DNA from: Streptomyces griseus
GTDB taxonomy: Bacteria > Actinomycetota > Actinomycetes > Streptomycetales > Streptomycetaceae
Length of the DNA: 64,000 nt
Assembly (NCBI RefSeq): GCF_900460065.1
Contig: NZ_UAVD01000028.1
Span: 1-64,000, forward strand
Reading direction: 5' to 3'
The notes beneath the pieces were generated by a model, which ran no database searches, had not been told where the DNA came from, and saw only the letters and a program-made list of their open reading frames with translations. Position numbers and translations under genes: made by a program. Positions 44,756 to 53,800 of the stretch are shown here, one piece after another. Within the stretch, counting starts at the first letter, position 1, and each line of letters begins with the position of its first letter.

Positions 44756-46480
44756 CTACGGCAGGCTGCGGACGTGCGGTCCGACCGCCTTCGACCAGGC
44801 GAACCCGGCCGTCGCGTCCCAGTTCGTCGACCAGGTCATCGCGCCGCGCAGCGACGGGTAGGTCTTGGACGGCTTGAACGAGCCGCAGCTGGTGCCCTTG
44901 GCGAGGCAGTCCAGCGCCGCGTTCACGATGGACGGGGAGACGTAGCCGCTGCCCGCACCGCGGGTGGAGGCGGGGACGCCGATGCCGACCTGGGACGGGT
45001 CGAGGCCGCCCTCCAGCTGGATGCAGGCGAGCGCGGTGAGGAAGTCCACCGAGCCCTGCGAGTAGACCTTGCCGTCGCAGCCGAGCATCGAACCGCTGTT
45101 GTAGTACTGCATGTTGACGACCGTCAGGATGTCCTTGACGTTGAGGGCCGTCTTGAAGTACTCGCCCGACGTCGACTGCATGTCGATGGTCTGCGGGGCC
45201 ATCGTGAGGACCAGCCCGGGGCCGGCCTTCGCGGACAGCTGGCGCAGGGCCTTCGTCATGTAGGTGGCGTTGAGGCCGTTCTCCAGGTCGATGTCGACCC
45301 CGTTGAAGCCGTAGTCCTGCATCAGCGCGTACACGGAGTTGGCGAACGCGGTGGCGGAGGCGTCGTTGTCGACGCGGACCGTGCCCAGCTCGCCGCCGAT
45401 CGAGATGATGACGTTCTTGCCCGCCGCCTGCTTGGCCCTGATGTCCGAGCGGAACTGGGCGTCGGTGTAGCCGTTGAGGCCGGCGGTGTCCAGGTTGAAG
45501 GTGACCGCGCCCTGGGTGGCCGTGGCGTCCGCGAAGGAGACCGCGATGATGTCGTAGTCGGCCGGGACGTCGCTCAGCTTCTGGACGGTGGCGCCGTTGT
45601 TGAAGTTCTGCCAGTAGCCGGTCACCGCGTGCTTGGGCACGCTGGTCACCGGGCCGGTGCCGTTCTTGGCCGTACGGGCGCTGATGGCGGCCGACTTGAC
45701 CGACTCGCCGGCCGCGTTGGTGGCGGACACCGAGAACTGGTAGGCGGTGTCCGCGGTGAGACCCGAGACGGTCGCCGAGGTTCCGGTGGAGGTGGTGGCC
45801 TGCACGCCGTCCCGGTACACCTTGTAGCCCGTGGCGCCGGAGACGGCGTTCCAGGACAGGGATACGGAGGACGTGGTCGTGGCGCCCGCCGTGAGGCCCG
45901 CGGGGGCCCCGGGGATGACCGGTCCGGGCTCCTCGCCGCCACCGCCGTCGGGGCCGGTCACCTCGAAGTCGTCGGCCAGGTAGGCGGCCTGCCCGTACCA
46001 GCCGTGGGTGTAGACGGTCACCGAGGTGGTGTTCGCGCCGGTCTTGAAGCTGGTGGACAGCTTGGTCCAGGTGGTGGAGCCCGGCGTCCAGGTGGAGACG
46101 TCGGTGGTTCCGGTGCCGCTCACGCCGAGGTAGGCGTAGCCGCCCTGCACCCAGGCGCTGAGCGCGTACGTCGAGTTGGGCTTCACCTTGACGGCCTGCG
46201 AACACTTGGCGTTGTCCTGGCCGGCCGGGGTGGCCTTCAGCGCCGACGTGCCGCCGTGCACGGGGGAGGAGACGACGGTGCCGCTGTTCCCGGCGCAGGT
46301 CCAGTTGGCGAGGCCCGACTCGAAGCCCGCGTTCTTGGCGTTGTTGACGTCGGCGGCCTGGGCGGTGCTGACGAGTCCGGTGACGGTCAGGGCCGCGGCC
46401 GCGACGACGGCCATGGTGCCGCCGAGGACGGGACGGGAGCGACGGCGCCTTCTGCGACTGCTGCCTGCGGAGCGTTCCAC
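44756..46480 (-). CDS. Secreted GH18 chitinase with carbohydrate-binding and FnIII domains
   Basis: The 574-residue protein has a signal peptide (Arg-rich n-region, then VVAAAALTVTGL, cleavage near AQAAD), a beta-sandwich carbohydrate-binding domain (about 40-170), an FnIII domain (about 180-265), and a GH18 barrel with the catalytic DxDxE motif GVDIDLENG. It hydrolyses chitin outside the cell. GTG 46480 has GGAGG five bases upstream. A DasR-like operator at 46739-46754 suggests N-acetylglucosamine-linked control. Confidence 0.93.
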   Translation of the reverse strand: MERSAGSSRRRRRRSRPVLGGTMAVVAAAALTVTGLVSTAQAADVNNAKNAGFESGLANWTCAGNSGTVVSSPVHGGTSALKATPAGQDNAKCSQAVKVKPNSTYALSAWVQGGYAYLGVSGTGTTDVSTWTPGSTTWTKLSTSFKTGANTTSVTVYTHGWYGQAAYLADDFEVTGPDGGGGEEPGPVIPGAPAGLTAGATTTSSVSLSWNAVSGATGYKVYRDGVQATTSTGTSATVSGLTADTAYQFSVSATNAAGESVKSAAISARTAKNGTGPVTSVPKHAVTGYWQNFNNGATVQKLSDVPADYDIIAVSFADATATQGAVTFNLDTAGLNGYTDAQFRSDIRAKQAAGKNVIISIGGELGTVRVDNDASATAFANSVYALMQDYGFNGVDIDLENGLNATYMTKALRQLSAKAGPGLVLTMAPQTIDMQSTSGEYFKTALNVKDILTVVNMQYYNSGSMLGCDGKVYSQGSVDFLTALACIQLEGGLDPSQVGIGVPASTRGAGSGYVSPSIVNAALDCLAKGTSCGSFKPSKTYPSLRGAMTWSTNWDATAGFAWSKAVGPHVRSLP

Positions 46481-47179
46481 TGGTTCCTCCGTGGGGAGTT
46501 GGTGGCCTGGCGGGGGTCGTGCGGGAGGGCCGGACGGACGACGGGGCGGCCGGGTCCGCACGGGTGGGCCGGGCGAGGCGGGGGTCCGTGACGATGAAGC
46601 ACGGTGAAGCGGGGATCGGGGTGAAGCGGGTTCACGGTGAAGCGGGGATGCCGTGCGGCGGTGGTGCGGGGGTGCTGAACCGGGGACGTTGAACACGGGG
46701 TGTCCGGCCGGGGGCGGTGGCCACCGCTTGGCGCATAAACTGGTCCAGACCAATCAAGTTGTCAAGACCTCTGGCGGTAAAACGCCTCCAGCGAACGCGC
46801 GTACGAGGTCGCGCCGCGGGCTCGGCCGCCGGGCGCCGGGGCGTCCGCGAGGAGTCCGCGGCGGGTGCCGGGCCGGGGTTTTTTCCGCCCGGAACCGCCC
46901 CCCGACCGCACATCGCCCCCCGCACGGGTGATCTTGCGGGGGATCTTCCGACGGTCACACAAACGCCCTTACGAAAAGGAGGTCGACGTCCGGGAATCCG
47001 GTCTGACGTGCGCGAATGGATGCGTGATCGACGGCCGGACGCGGGCTTCGGTAACGCTCCGCAGTGGCACCCGAGTTGGAGAGAATCGATTTCGTCCCGT
47101 TTAGCACCCGGTCCCCGTAGGAACGGTGTTCGCATGATGCCGTACTGGTCTCCGATAACTGTTCTCTGCCTGATGAGAC
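46481..47179. other. 699-bp divergent region between chitinase and tad-locus gene
   Basis: No gene is supported. It contains the chitinase promoter and DasR-like operator (46739-46770), so the chitinase mRNA has a leader of about 240 bases. That leader carries GGTGAAGCGGG repeats at 46607-46650. The right half (46960-47179) is slightly less GC-rich and should hold the promoter of the 47180 gene, but I could not choose hexamers with confidence. Confidence 0.5.
46739..46754 (-). promoter_or_regulatory. DasR-responsive-like element / chitinase promoter repeat
   Basis: On the minus strand it reads ATTGGTCTGGACCAGT, matching the DasR consensus ACTGGTCTAGACCAGT at 14 of 16 positions (consensus from memory). 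A second GGTCTTGACA lies about 20 bases upstream on the minus strand. It would act as a -35 TTGACA and also as the second half of the direct repeats known in streptomycete chitinase promoters. Confidence 0.65.
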
Positions 47180-48151
47180 GTGGCTAAAGTGCTGGGTCAG
47201 GAGCACGGAGCAGGAGCGATTGCGGCCGACGTCCCCACGTCGACCGGAGCCGAAACGGGGAAGAGCGTGCCGACCGCAATAGCAGTGACGAGCGCAGACC
47301 TGGTGCTGCCGCCCACCGACCAGCAGACGCCGACCGCAGCTCTGCTCCAGGCCCCCGAGGCCCAGGCGCTGGAGCTGGCGATCGGCGACATGCACCTGCT
47401 GCTGGAACAGCACGGGTATGTGATCGCCCTCTATCCGTCGGGCATCCGGCCCGAGCACGAGCGTCGCCTCCACTCCATCCGCTCGGTGCTGGAGAGCGAC
47501 CGGATCGCCCTGGTCAAGGTGGACCTCCCGCCCCTCGGCCTGGCCGTTCTGGTGCGCCAGCTCCGTCAGTTGTCCATCTGCGACTTCAGCCCCGGGGTGG
47601 TCGCCTCCGCCGCCCGGCTGCTCTCGCACTACATCTACGCGGGTGCACTCCTCAACTCCGTCGCCCGGCTCGACCGGGTCCCGGTCAGCCTCAAGAGCCA
47701 CGCCACGTCCTGGGTGCCCGGATCCCAGTTCGCCGTGCTCGCCGGACCCGAGTCGCGGTTGGTGAAGGTCGGCCCGAACGTCGAACCCCCGGCGGGACCC
47801 GATTTCGGCACGCATCTTCTGGTCGCCCAAGGGAATCTGCAGTCGGACTGGGTACAGGAGACCCTTGCGCCCGCCTGGAAGGTCCAGGCCATTCACGACG
47901 CCACGGTTCCGTCCGACTCACCGCGCTGGTGGGGCACGGGAAAGCTGGTGGAGTTCGCTGCCCATCTCCCGGACCTCTCCGTGCTCTACCAGTTGGTCTC
48001 CTCCGTACGCCGGGAGAAGTGCCACTGGTGCGCCATGGAACTCATCGGCGACCGTTGCGCATTCTGTTCCGCTCCTCTCGCGGCTTCGGAGAACCGCGCG
48101 CTCCCCACCGGTGTCCTCCACCATGGGGCCGGCGAATCACCGGGCCCCTGA
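47180..48151 (+). CDS. Hypothetical protein with C-terminal zinc ribbon, head of tad locus
   Basis: The 323-residue soluble protein has a folded middle (about 60-230) and a C-terminal CxxC...CxxC pair (CHWC, then CAFC), which looks like a zinc ribbon. I recognise no family. It precedes the tad genes and may be part of the locus, though a repeat-rich gap of 295 bp separates it from cpaB. The start is uncertain: GTG 47180 lacks a good SD, and GTG 47269 is an alternative. Confidence 0.65.
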   Translation: MAKVLGQEHGAGAIAADVPTSTGAETGKSVPTAIAVTSADLVLPPTDQQTPTAALLQAPEAQALELAIGDMHLLLEQHGYVIALYPSGIRPEHERRLHSIRSVLESDRIALVKVDLPPLGLAVLVRQLRQLSICDFSPGVVASAARLLSHYIYAGALLNSVARLDRVPVSLKSHATSWVPGSQFAVLAGPESRLVKVGPNVEPPAGPDFGTHLLVAQGNLQSDWVQETLAPAWKVQAIHDATVPSDSPRWWGTGKLVEFAAHLPDLSVLYQLVSSVRREKCHWCAMELIGDRCAFCSAPLAASENRALPTGVLHHGAGESPGP

Positions 48152-48275
48152 CGGGACCCGCTCCTTCCCGCAGGACCCGCTCCTCCCGGTTCCTGCCCGT
48201 ACTCCCCGCACCGCCCGCACTCCCCGCACCGCCCGTACGACACCGTCCCCGTTCCGGTCGGCCCGCAGCAGCGCG

Positions 48276-48379
48276 CCACCGCAGATGTAAGCGCGTAACC
48301 GCTCCAACGCTCCGCTTCTCCACCGCTTCACCTCTCCACCGCCCGATAGCCCCACCGCAGATGTATGCGCGTAACCGCT
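48276..48379. repeat. 28-bp direct repeat upstream of cpaB
   Basis: Copies 48276-48303 and 48352-48379 start CCACCGCAGATGTA and end GCGCGTAACCGCT, with one mismatch, 76 bp apart. Just upstream (48199-48240) a 17-bp ACTCCCCGCACCGCCCG unit also occurs twice in tandem. Confidence 0.85.
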
Positions 48380-48446
48380 GCACCGCACCGCTCTCCCTGT
48401 CCGCAGTCCGTCCCACGCATCCGAATCGAACGAGGTTGTCCGGACC

Positions 48447-49154
48447 ATGAACTCCCGCCAGCGCCGCGGCGTGATACTCCTGCTCCTGTCGGTCCTGTGT
48501 GCCTTCGCGGCCTTCGCCGGCGTGCTCTCGGTGATCAGCGACGTCAACTCGAAGGTCGGACCCGAGGTGACGGCGTACCAGCTGAAGTCCAACGTGGCTC
48601 CGTACACCGCCCTGAACAGCGGCCAGTTCGAGAAGATCAAGATGCCCAAACGCTGGCTCTCGGAGAACGCCGTGACCGACCTTCGGGAGGTCGAGTCGAA
48701 GATCGCCGTCACCGAGCTCCGCCAGGGCTCCCTGCTCCAGTCGGACATGATGGTCCGCAAGCCCGAACTGCGGGCCGGTGAGCAGGAGATCGCCATCATG
48801 ATCGACGCCTCCACCGGCGTCGCGGGCAAGATCACACCGGGCGCGACGGTCAACATCTACGCCACGTTCGCCGGCGAGCAGCAGGGCGACCCGGCCCAGT
48901 CCAAGGTCATCGTCTCGAACGCCAAGGTGCTGGACGTCGGCGAACTGACCGCCCTGGACCCGAGCGCGGACGACCGGGGCACCCGGGCGACCGAGGCCGT
49001 GCCGATCACGTTCGCCCTGAACACGCTGGACACCCAGCGCGTCGCCTATGCCGAGTCCTTCGCCGAGCACGTGCGTCTCGCGCTCGTCGCCCCGGGCAGC
49101 GACGGCACCATCCGCCCGGGGGACCGCACCTACACGCTCGACAAGGACAAGTGA
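48447..49154 (+). CDS. cpaB: Flp pilus assembly protein CpaB (SAF domain)
   Basis: The 235-residue protein has an N-terminal transmembrane helix (about 8-28) and an SAF/CpaB domain (about 40-105: QLKSNVAPYTALNSGQFEKI and TELRQGSLL), followed by a RcpC-like part. CpaB in tad systems is an assembly protein outside the membrane. It starts the pilus gene row; cpaE follows 7 bases after. ATG 48447 directly precedes the hydrophobic helix. Confidence 0.85.
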   Translation: MNSRQRRGVILLLLSVLCAFAAFAGVLSVISDVNSKVGPEVTAYQLKSNVAPYTALNSGQFEKIKMPKRWLSENAVTDLREVESKIAVTELRQGSLLQSDMMVRKPELRAGEQEIAIMIDASTGVAGKITPGATVNIYATFAGEQQGDPAQSKVIVSNAKVLDVGELTALDPSADDRGTRATEAVPITFALNTLDTQRVAYAESFAEHVRLALVAPGSDGTIRPGDRTYTLDKDK

Positions 49155-49161
49155 GGATGGG

Positions 49162-50475
49162 ATGACCACCAGAATCCTCCCCGCCGTCGGTGACCTCGAC
49201 GCGGCCCGCTCCGTCACCACCCTGCTCAGCCAGCTGCCCGACGCCGAACCCGCGCCCCCGGTCGGCGACTCCACGCAGCTCATCGACACCCTGGCCCGGC
49301 TCGCGGGCGAGGCGATCGACGAGCTGCCCGAGGTGGTGCTGGTCCACGAGCGGATCGGCCCGGTGCCGGCCCTGGAGCTGATCCGGGAGGTGTCGATGAG
49401 GTTCCCGTCCGTCGGGGTCGTCATGATCACCGCGGACGCCAGCCCGAGCCTCTTCGCCGACGCGATGGACTCCGGGGCGCGCGGCCTGGTCACCCTGCCG
49501 CTGAGCTACGAGGAGCTGGCCAACCGCGTCCAGGCGGCCGCCCAGTGGTCCTCCGGCGTACGCCGCCACCTCACCTCCGCGAGCGACGTCTTCACCGGCC
49601 CCGGCGGCACGGTGGTCACGGTCACCGGGGCGAAGGGCGGCGTCGGCGCGACCGTCACCGCCATCCAGCTCGCGCTGGCCGCGCAGGCGTCCGGCAACAC
49701 CGTGGCGCTGGTGGACATGGACCTCCAGACCGGGGACATCGCCTCGTTCCTCGACGTCCAGTTCCGCCGCTCGCTGGTCGACCTCGCCCTGATCACCGAC
49801 ATCTCGCCCCGGGTGCTGTCGGACGCGGTGTTCTCCCACTCCACCGGCCTCGCCCTGCTCCTCGCTCCGGGCGAGGGCGAACGCGGCGAGGAGGTCAGCG
49901 ACCGGTCGGCCCGCCAGATCGTCAGCGCGCTGCGCACCCGCTACGAGATCGTCGTCATCGACTGCGGCGGGCAGATGAACGGGGCCAACGCCGCGGCGAT
50001 CGAGATGGCGGACGTGGCCCTGCTGGTCACGACACCGGACGTGATCGCGGTGCGCGGCGCGAAGCGCATCGTACGGATGTGGGAACGGCTCCAGATCCGC
50101 AAGGCCGAGGAGACCGTCACCCTCGTCAACCGCTTCACCCGCAACACGGAGATCCAGCCGCCGCTGATCCAGAAGATCACCGGCACCCGGGTCGCCTCGG
50201 CGGCGATCCCCGCGAACTTCAAGGAGCTCCAGGCGTCCATCGACTCCGGACGCCTGCACGAACTGGACGCCAAGAGCACGGTGAAGCAGGCGCTCTGGGG
50301 CCTGGCCGGAGAGCTGGGCATCGTCAAGGAGAGCGCGACGGCGAAGAAGAGCGGCAGCGCCCTGGTCAAACGGAACAGCGGCGCTCCCAAGAACGACCGG
50401 GGCTCGATCGGACGCCCGCGCCGCCGGCGCGACGGCTCCGGCCGCGGACTCGGAGACTCCGAGGGGACACGTTGA
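49162..50475 (+). CDS. cpaE: CpaE-like ParA/MinD family ATPase (TadZ)
   Basis: The 437-residue protein has a pseudo-receiver-like N-domain (about 1-140) and a MinD-type ATPase. The deviant Walker A is GAKGGVGAT, about 156-164: the first Lys is present and Ala replaces the second, as in many CpaE proteins. A basic, low-complexity C-terminal tail follows. TadZ/CpaE proteins place the pilus machine at a cell position. ATG 49162 has a GAGG SD; 7 bases separate it from cpaB. Confidence 0.9.
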   Translation: MTTRILPAVGDLDAARSVTTLLSQLPDAEPAPPVGDSTQLIDTLARLAGEAIDELPEVVLVHERIGPVPALELIREVSMRFPSVGVVMITADASPSLFADAMDSGARGLVTLPLSYEELANRVQAAAQWSSGVRRHLTSASDVFTGPGGTVVTVTGAKGGVGATVTAIQLALAAQASGNTVALVDMDLQTGDIASFLDVQFRRSLVDLALITDISPRVLSDAVFSHSTGLALLLAPGEGERGEEVSDRSARQIVSALRTRYEIVVIDCGGQMNGANAAAIEMADVALLVTTPDVIAVRGAKRIVRMWERLQIRKAEETVTLVNRFTRNTEIQPPLIQKITGTRVASAAIPANFKELQASIDSGRLHELDAKSTVKQALWGLAGELGIVKESATAKKSGSALVKRNSGAPKNDRGSIGRPRRRRDGSGRGLGDSEGTR

Positions 50476-50478
50476 GCG

Positions 50479-50970
50479 ATGACCACCACGAGGACGGCAC
50501 GAAGCGGCATACGGGGGCGGGCCACCGCCCTACGTGACCGCCGGGACGGGACCGGGACCGGCAACCGCGGGCACGGGTCCGGGAACCCCTGGCCCGGGAA
50601 GCGGGACCGCGACCGCGGCCAGACCGCGATCGAGTTCCTGGGCATGACCCCCTTCATCATCCTGATCATGCTCGTGCTCTGGGAGTGCGCCCTGATCGGC
50701 TACACCTTCAGCCTCGCGGGCAACGCGGCCGACGTGGGCGCGCGCAAGGGCAGCGGGGCGGAGTTCGGGGCGAGCGCGGCGTGCCGGGCCGGGGCGATGA
50801 AGGACCTCCCCGACGCCTGGGCGGACGAGGCGTCGGTGCGGTGCGGCGGCGGCAGCGGCCTGTACGAGGCCACGGTGAAGCTGAAGGTCCCGGTGCTGGT
50901 GCCGGGCCTGTTCGACCTCGACACCGAGATCACTGGCAAGGCCGGTTCCCCGAGGGAGGACCAGCGATGA
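50479..50970 (+). CDS. TadE-like pseudopilin 1
   Basis: The 163-residue protein has a long Arg/Gly-rich leader followed by DRGQTAIEFLGMTPFIILIM, the prepilin-like motif (Gly before Gln, Glu at +5) and the transmembrane helix. The remaining domain carries one Cys pair. It starts three bases after cpaE and overlaps the next TadE gene (ATGA). Minor pseudopilins prime or alter the Flp pilus. Confidence 0.85.
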   Translation: MTTTRTARSGIRGRATALRDRRDGTGTGNRGHGSGNPWPGKRDRDRGQTAIEFLGMTPFIILIMLVLWECALIGYTFSLAGNAADVGARKGSGAEFGASAACRAGAMKDLPDAWADEASVRCGGGSGLYEATVKLKVPVLVPGLFDLDTEITGKAGSPREDQR

Positions 50971-51374
50971 CGACGCATCCGTACGGCGGACGCGCCCGTT
51001 CCGCCCGCGCGAGGGGCGACCGGGGCCAGGTCGCCATGGAGTACCTCGGCTTCCTCCCCCTGCTGCTCCTCGTCGCGATGGCGGCCATCCAGCTCGGCCT
51101 GGCCGCGTACGCGGCCAACCAGGCGGGCACCGCCGCGCGCGCCGGGGCCCGTACCGAAGCCAGCGTGGACGCCCGGGGCAGCGGTCGGGCCAACGCCCGC
51201 GAGGCCGTCAGCGACTGGGTCGAGGAGGGCGGATTCCGCTACCGCAAGAGCGGCGGCAGGGACATCACGGTCACGGTCCGGGTCAAGGTGCCCTCCGTCG
51301 TGCCGGGCCTGAACGACTGGTGGGCCGAGCGGAGCACGACCATGCCCAACGAGAGATCCCGGATCGGTTTCTGA
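50967..51374 (+). CDS. TadE-like pseudopilin 2
   Basis: The 135-residue protein has DRGQVAMEYLGFLPLLLLV, then a short extracytoplasmic domain. It is a paralogue of the preceding protein, with Glu-Tyr at the pilin +5/+6 position. ATG 50967 overlaps the stop of pseudopilin 1. It is followed by a 103-bp gap before cpaF. Confidence 0.85.
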   Translation: MTTHPYGGRARSARARGDRGQVAMEYLGFLPLLLLVAMAAIQLGLAAYAANQAGTAARAGARTEASVDARGSGRANAREAVSDWVEEGGFRYRKSGGRDITVTVRVKVPSVVPGLNDWWAERSTTMPNERSRIGF

Positions 51375-51477
51375 CCCCCACCGCCCCCACCCCCACCCCG
51401 CCTCCGGGCCCTGATCCGGCCGGGAGGGGACCCTGCCGGACCAGCACCGTCCGCGAACACCGAGGAGAGCTACGCCG

Positions 51478-52815
51478 ATGAGCCTGCGGGCACGCATGAC
51501 CGCTCCTGAGGAACAGGGCGGGGCACGGGAGGACGGCCACATGGTGGCCACCTACCGGGCCAAGCTGCTGGAGGAGATCGACCTCGCGGAGATGTCCTCG
51601 CTGGCCGCCGCCGACCGGCGGGCCCGGCTGGAACGCGTCCTCGGCCACATCATCAGCCGCGAGGGCCCGGTCCTCTCCACGGTCGAGCGCTCGCAGCTGA
51701 TCCGCCGCGTCGTCGACGAGGCGCTCGGACTCGGCATCCTGGAACCGCTCCTGGAGGACGCGTCCATCACCGAGATCATGGTCAACGGCCCCGACCAGAT
51801 CTTCGTCGAGCGCAACGGCCGGGTCGAACAGCTCCCGATGCGCTTCGGCTCCCACGAACAGCTGATGCAGACCATCGAGCGCATCGTGTCGACCGTCAAC
51901 CGCCGTGTCGACGAGTCCAACCCGATGGTCGACGCCCGCCTGCCCAGCGGTGAACGCGTCAACGTGATCATCCCGCCGCTCTCGCTGACCGGCGCGACGC
52001 TCACCATCCGGCGGTTCCCCCGCTCCTTCACGCTCCAGGAGATGATCGGCTTCGGTTCGCTGGACGAGCAGATGCTGGTCCTGCTCGCCGGACTGGTGCA
52101 GGCCAAACTCAACATCATCGTCTCCGGGGCCACGGGCACCGGCAAGACGACGCTCCTCAACGCGCTCTCCGGGCTGATCCCCAACATCGAGCGCATCGTC
52201 ACCATCGAGGACTCCGCCGAACTCCAGCTCCAGCAGAGCCATGTGATCCGGCTGGAGACCCGCCCGGCGAACGTCGAGGGCAAGGGCCAGATCACCATCC
52301 GCGACCTGGTCCGCAACTCGCTGCGTATGCGCCCCGACCGCATCGTCGTCGGTGAGGTCCGAGGCGGCGAGTCCCTCGACATGCTCCAGGCGATGTCCAC
52401 CGGTCACGACGGTTCGCTGGCCACCGTCCACGCCAACAGCGCCGAGGACGCGCTGATGCGGCTCCAGACCCTCGCCTCCATGTCGGAGGTCGAGATCCCC
52501 TTCGAGGCGCTGCACGACCAGATCAACAGCGCCGTCGACGTGATCGTCCAGCTCACCCGGCACGCCGACGGCACCAGGAAGATCACCGAGATCGCCGTCC
52601 TCGACTCGCACGGCCGCGACCCGTACCGCATCGTCACGGTCGCCCGGTTCAACGCCCAGCCGATGGCCCCCGACGGCCGCATCTACGGCGACTTCCAGTA
52701 CCTCCCGCTGCCCCGGAAGCTCGCCGAGCGCCTCTACCTGGCCAGTCAGCCCATTCCGCAGGCGTTCGGCGTCGCCCAGTCCGCCGAACAGCTCGCCACC
52801 CGAGAGGCCAACTAG
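51478..52815 (+). CDS. cpaF: CpaF/TadA secretion ATPase
   Basis: The 445-residue VirB11/GspE-type ATPase has Walker A GATGTGKTT (217-225), the Asp box TIEDSAELQL, a Walker B-like RIVVGEVRGGE and a His box TGHDGSLATVHAN. It is the motor of the tad pilus at the inner face of the membrane. An N-terminal helical extension of about 70 residues precedes the core. It is the first of three machine genes followed by tadB and tadC. Confidence 0.95.
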   Translation: MSLRARMTAPEEQGGAREDGHMVATYRAKLLEEIDLAEMSSLAAADRRARLERVLGHIISREGPVLSTVERSQLIRRVVDEALGLGILEPLLEDASITEIMVNGPDQIFVERNGRVEQLPMRFGSHEQLMQTIERIVSTVNRRVDESNPMVDARLPSGERVNVIIPPLSLTGATLTIRRFPRSFTLQEMIGFGSLDEQMLVLLAGLVQAKLNIIVSGATGTGKTTLLNALSGLIPNIERIVTIEDSAELQLQQSHVIRLETRPANVEGKGQITIRDLVRNSLRMRPDRIVVGEVRGGESLDMLQAMSTGHDGSLATVHANSAEDALMRLQTLASMSEVEIPFEALHDQINSAVDVIVQLTRHADGTRKITEIAVLDSHGRDPYRIVTVARFNAQPMAPDGRIYGDFQYLPLPRKLAERLYLASQPIPQAFGVAQSAEQLATREAN

Positions 52816-52825
52816 GTACCGAGCC

Positions 52826-53770
52826 ATGGACAACGTCAACCTCCCCCTGGTCACCGTCGGCGTCACGCTGCTGGCCTGCGTGCTCGGCGTGATCGGGCTG
52901 CACGCGTACTCCGGCGGCAAGGCCGACCGCGACGCCCTGGTCGACCGGCTCTCCCACGTCGGGCAGATCCCGGAGACCGGCCGCCGCCGCCGCTTCAAGG
53001 GGTTCGACCGCAGACTGCGCGCCACCGCGCTCGGCCGGAAGCTGGAGATGAAGCTCGCGGCGACCGGTATGGACGTCACCCCCGGCGAGTTCTTCGTGTA
53101 CGCGCTCGTCGCGATGGCGGGGCTCTGGATGGTCGCCTCCTCCCTGCTCGCCGCGTTCTTCGGCCCGGTCGCCGCCCTGATCGGCCTCTGGGGCACCAAC
53201 GCGTTCCTCAACTGGCAGCGGATCAAGCGCACCGAGCGCTTCATCAACCAGCTCCCCGAGCTCTCCCGCATCCTCGCCAACGCCACCCAGGCGGGCCTGG
53301 CCCTGCGCACCTCGCTGTCCATGGCGGCCGAGGAGCTGGAGGACCCGGCCGGCGAGGAGCTGGCCCGGGTCGCCAGGCGGCTGGCCGTCGGGGAGCCCCT
53401 GGAGGACGCGCTCAGCGAGCTGACCGACCGCCTGCCCTCCCGCGAACTCGTCGTCCTGGTCACCACGCTGGTCCTGTCCAACCGGGCCGGCGGTACGGTC
53501 GTCAGCTCGCTGCGCAACCTCACCGAGACCCTGGAGGAGCGCAAGGAGACCCGTCGCGAGGTCAAGACCCAGCTCTCCCAGGTCACCGTGACCGCCTACG
53601 CGGTGCCCCTCTTCGGCATCGGCGCGATGCTGCTGATGAACGCGGTCATGCCCGGCGCCCTCGACCGCATGACGGGGGCCTTCTTCGGCCAGGTGGCGGT
53701 CGTCGTCTCCATCGTCCTCTACGCCATCGGGTTCGTCGTCATCCGCCGCTTCTCCCGCATCGATGTCTGA
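52826..53770 (+). CDS. tadB: TadB-like platform protein (T2SS F family)
   Basis: The 314-residue membrane protein has helices at about 8-25, 85-130 and 265-305 and a cytosolic T2SSF domain (LPELSRILANATQAGLALRT, GEPLEDALSELTDRL). It is the inner-membrane platform on which CpaF acts. It is 10 bases from cpaF and directly upstream of tadC. Confidence 0.93.
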   Translation: MDNVNLPLVTVGVTLLACVLGVIGLHAYSGGKADRDALVDRLSHVGQIPETGRRRRFKGFDRRLRATALGRKLEMKLAATGMDVTPGEFFVYALVAMAGLWMVASSLLAAFFGPVAALIGLWGTNAFLNWQRIKRTERFINQLPELSRILANATQAGLALRTSLSMAAEELEDPAGEELARVARRLAVGEPLEDALSELTDRLPSRELVVLVTTLVLSNRAGGTVVSSLRNLTETLEERKETRREVKTQLSQVTVTAYAVPLFGIGAMLLMNAVMPGALDRMTGAFFGQVAVVVSIVLYAIGFVVIRRFSRIDV

Positions 53771-53800
53771 GACCAGGAACCAGGAAGGAAGGGGACGGAC

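Noticed and set aside
46481..46753. An N-terminal extension of the chitinase
   Set aside because: The open frame reads as Pro/Arg/Ser low complexity, crosses the promoter repeat, and would place the signal peptide internally.
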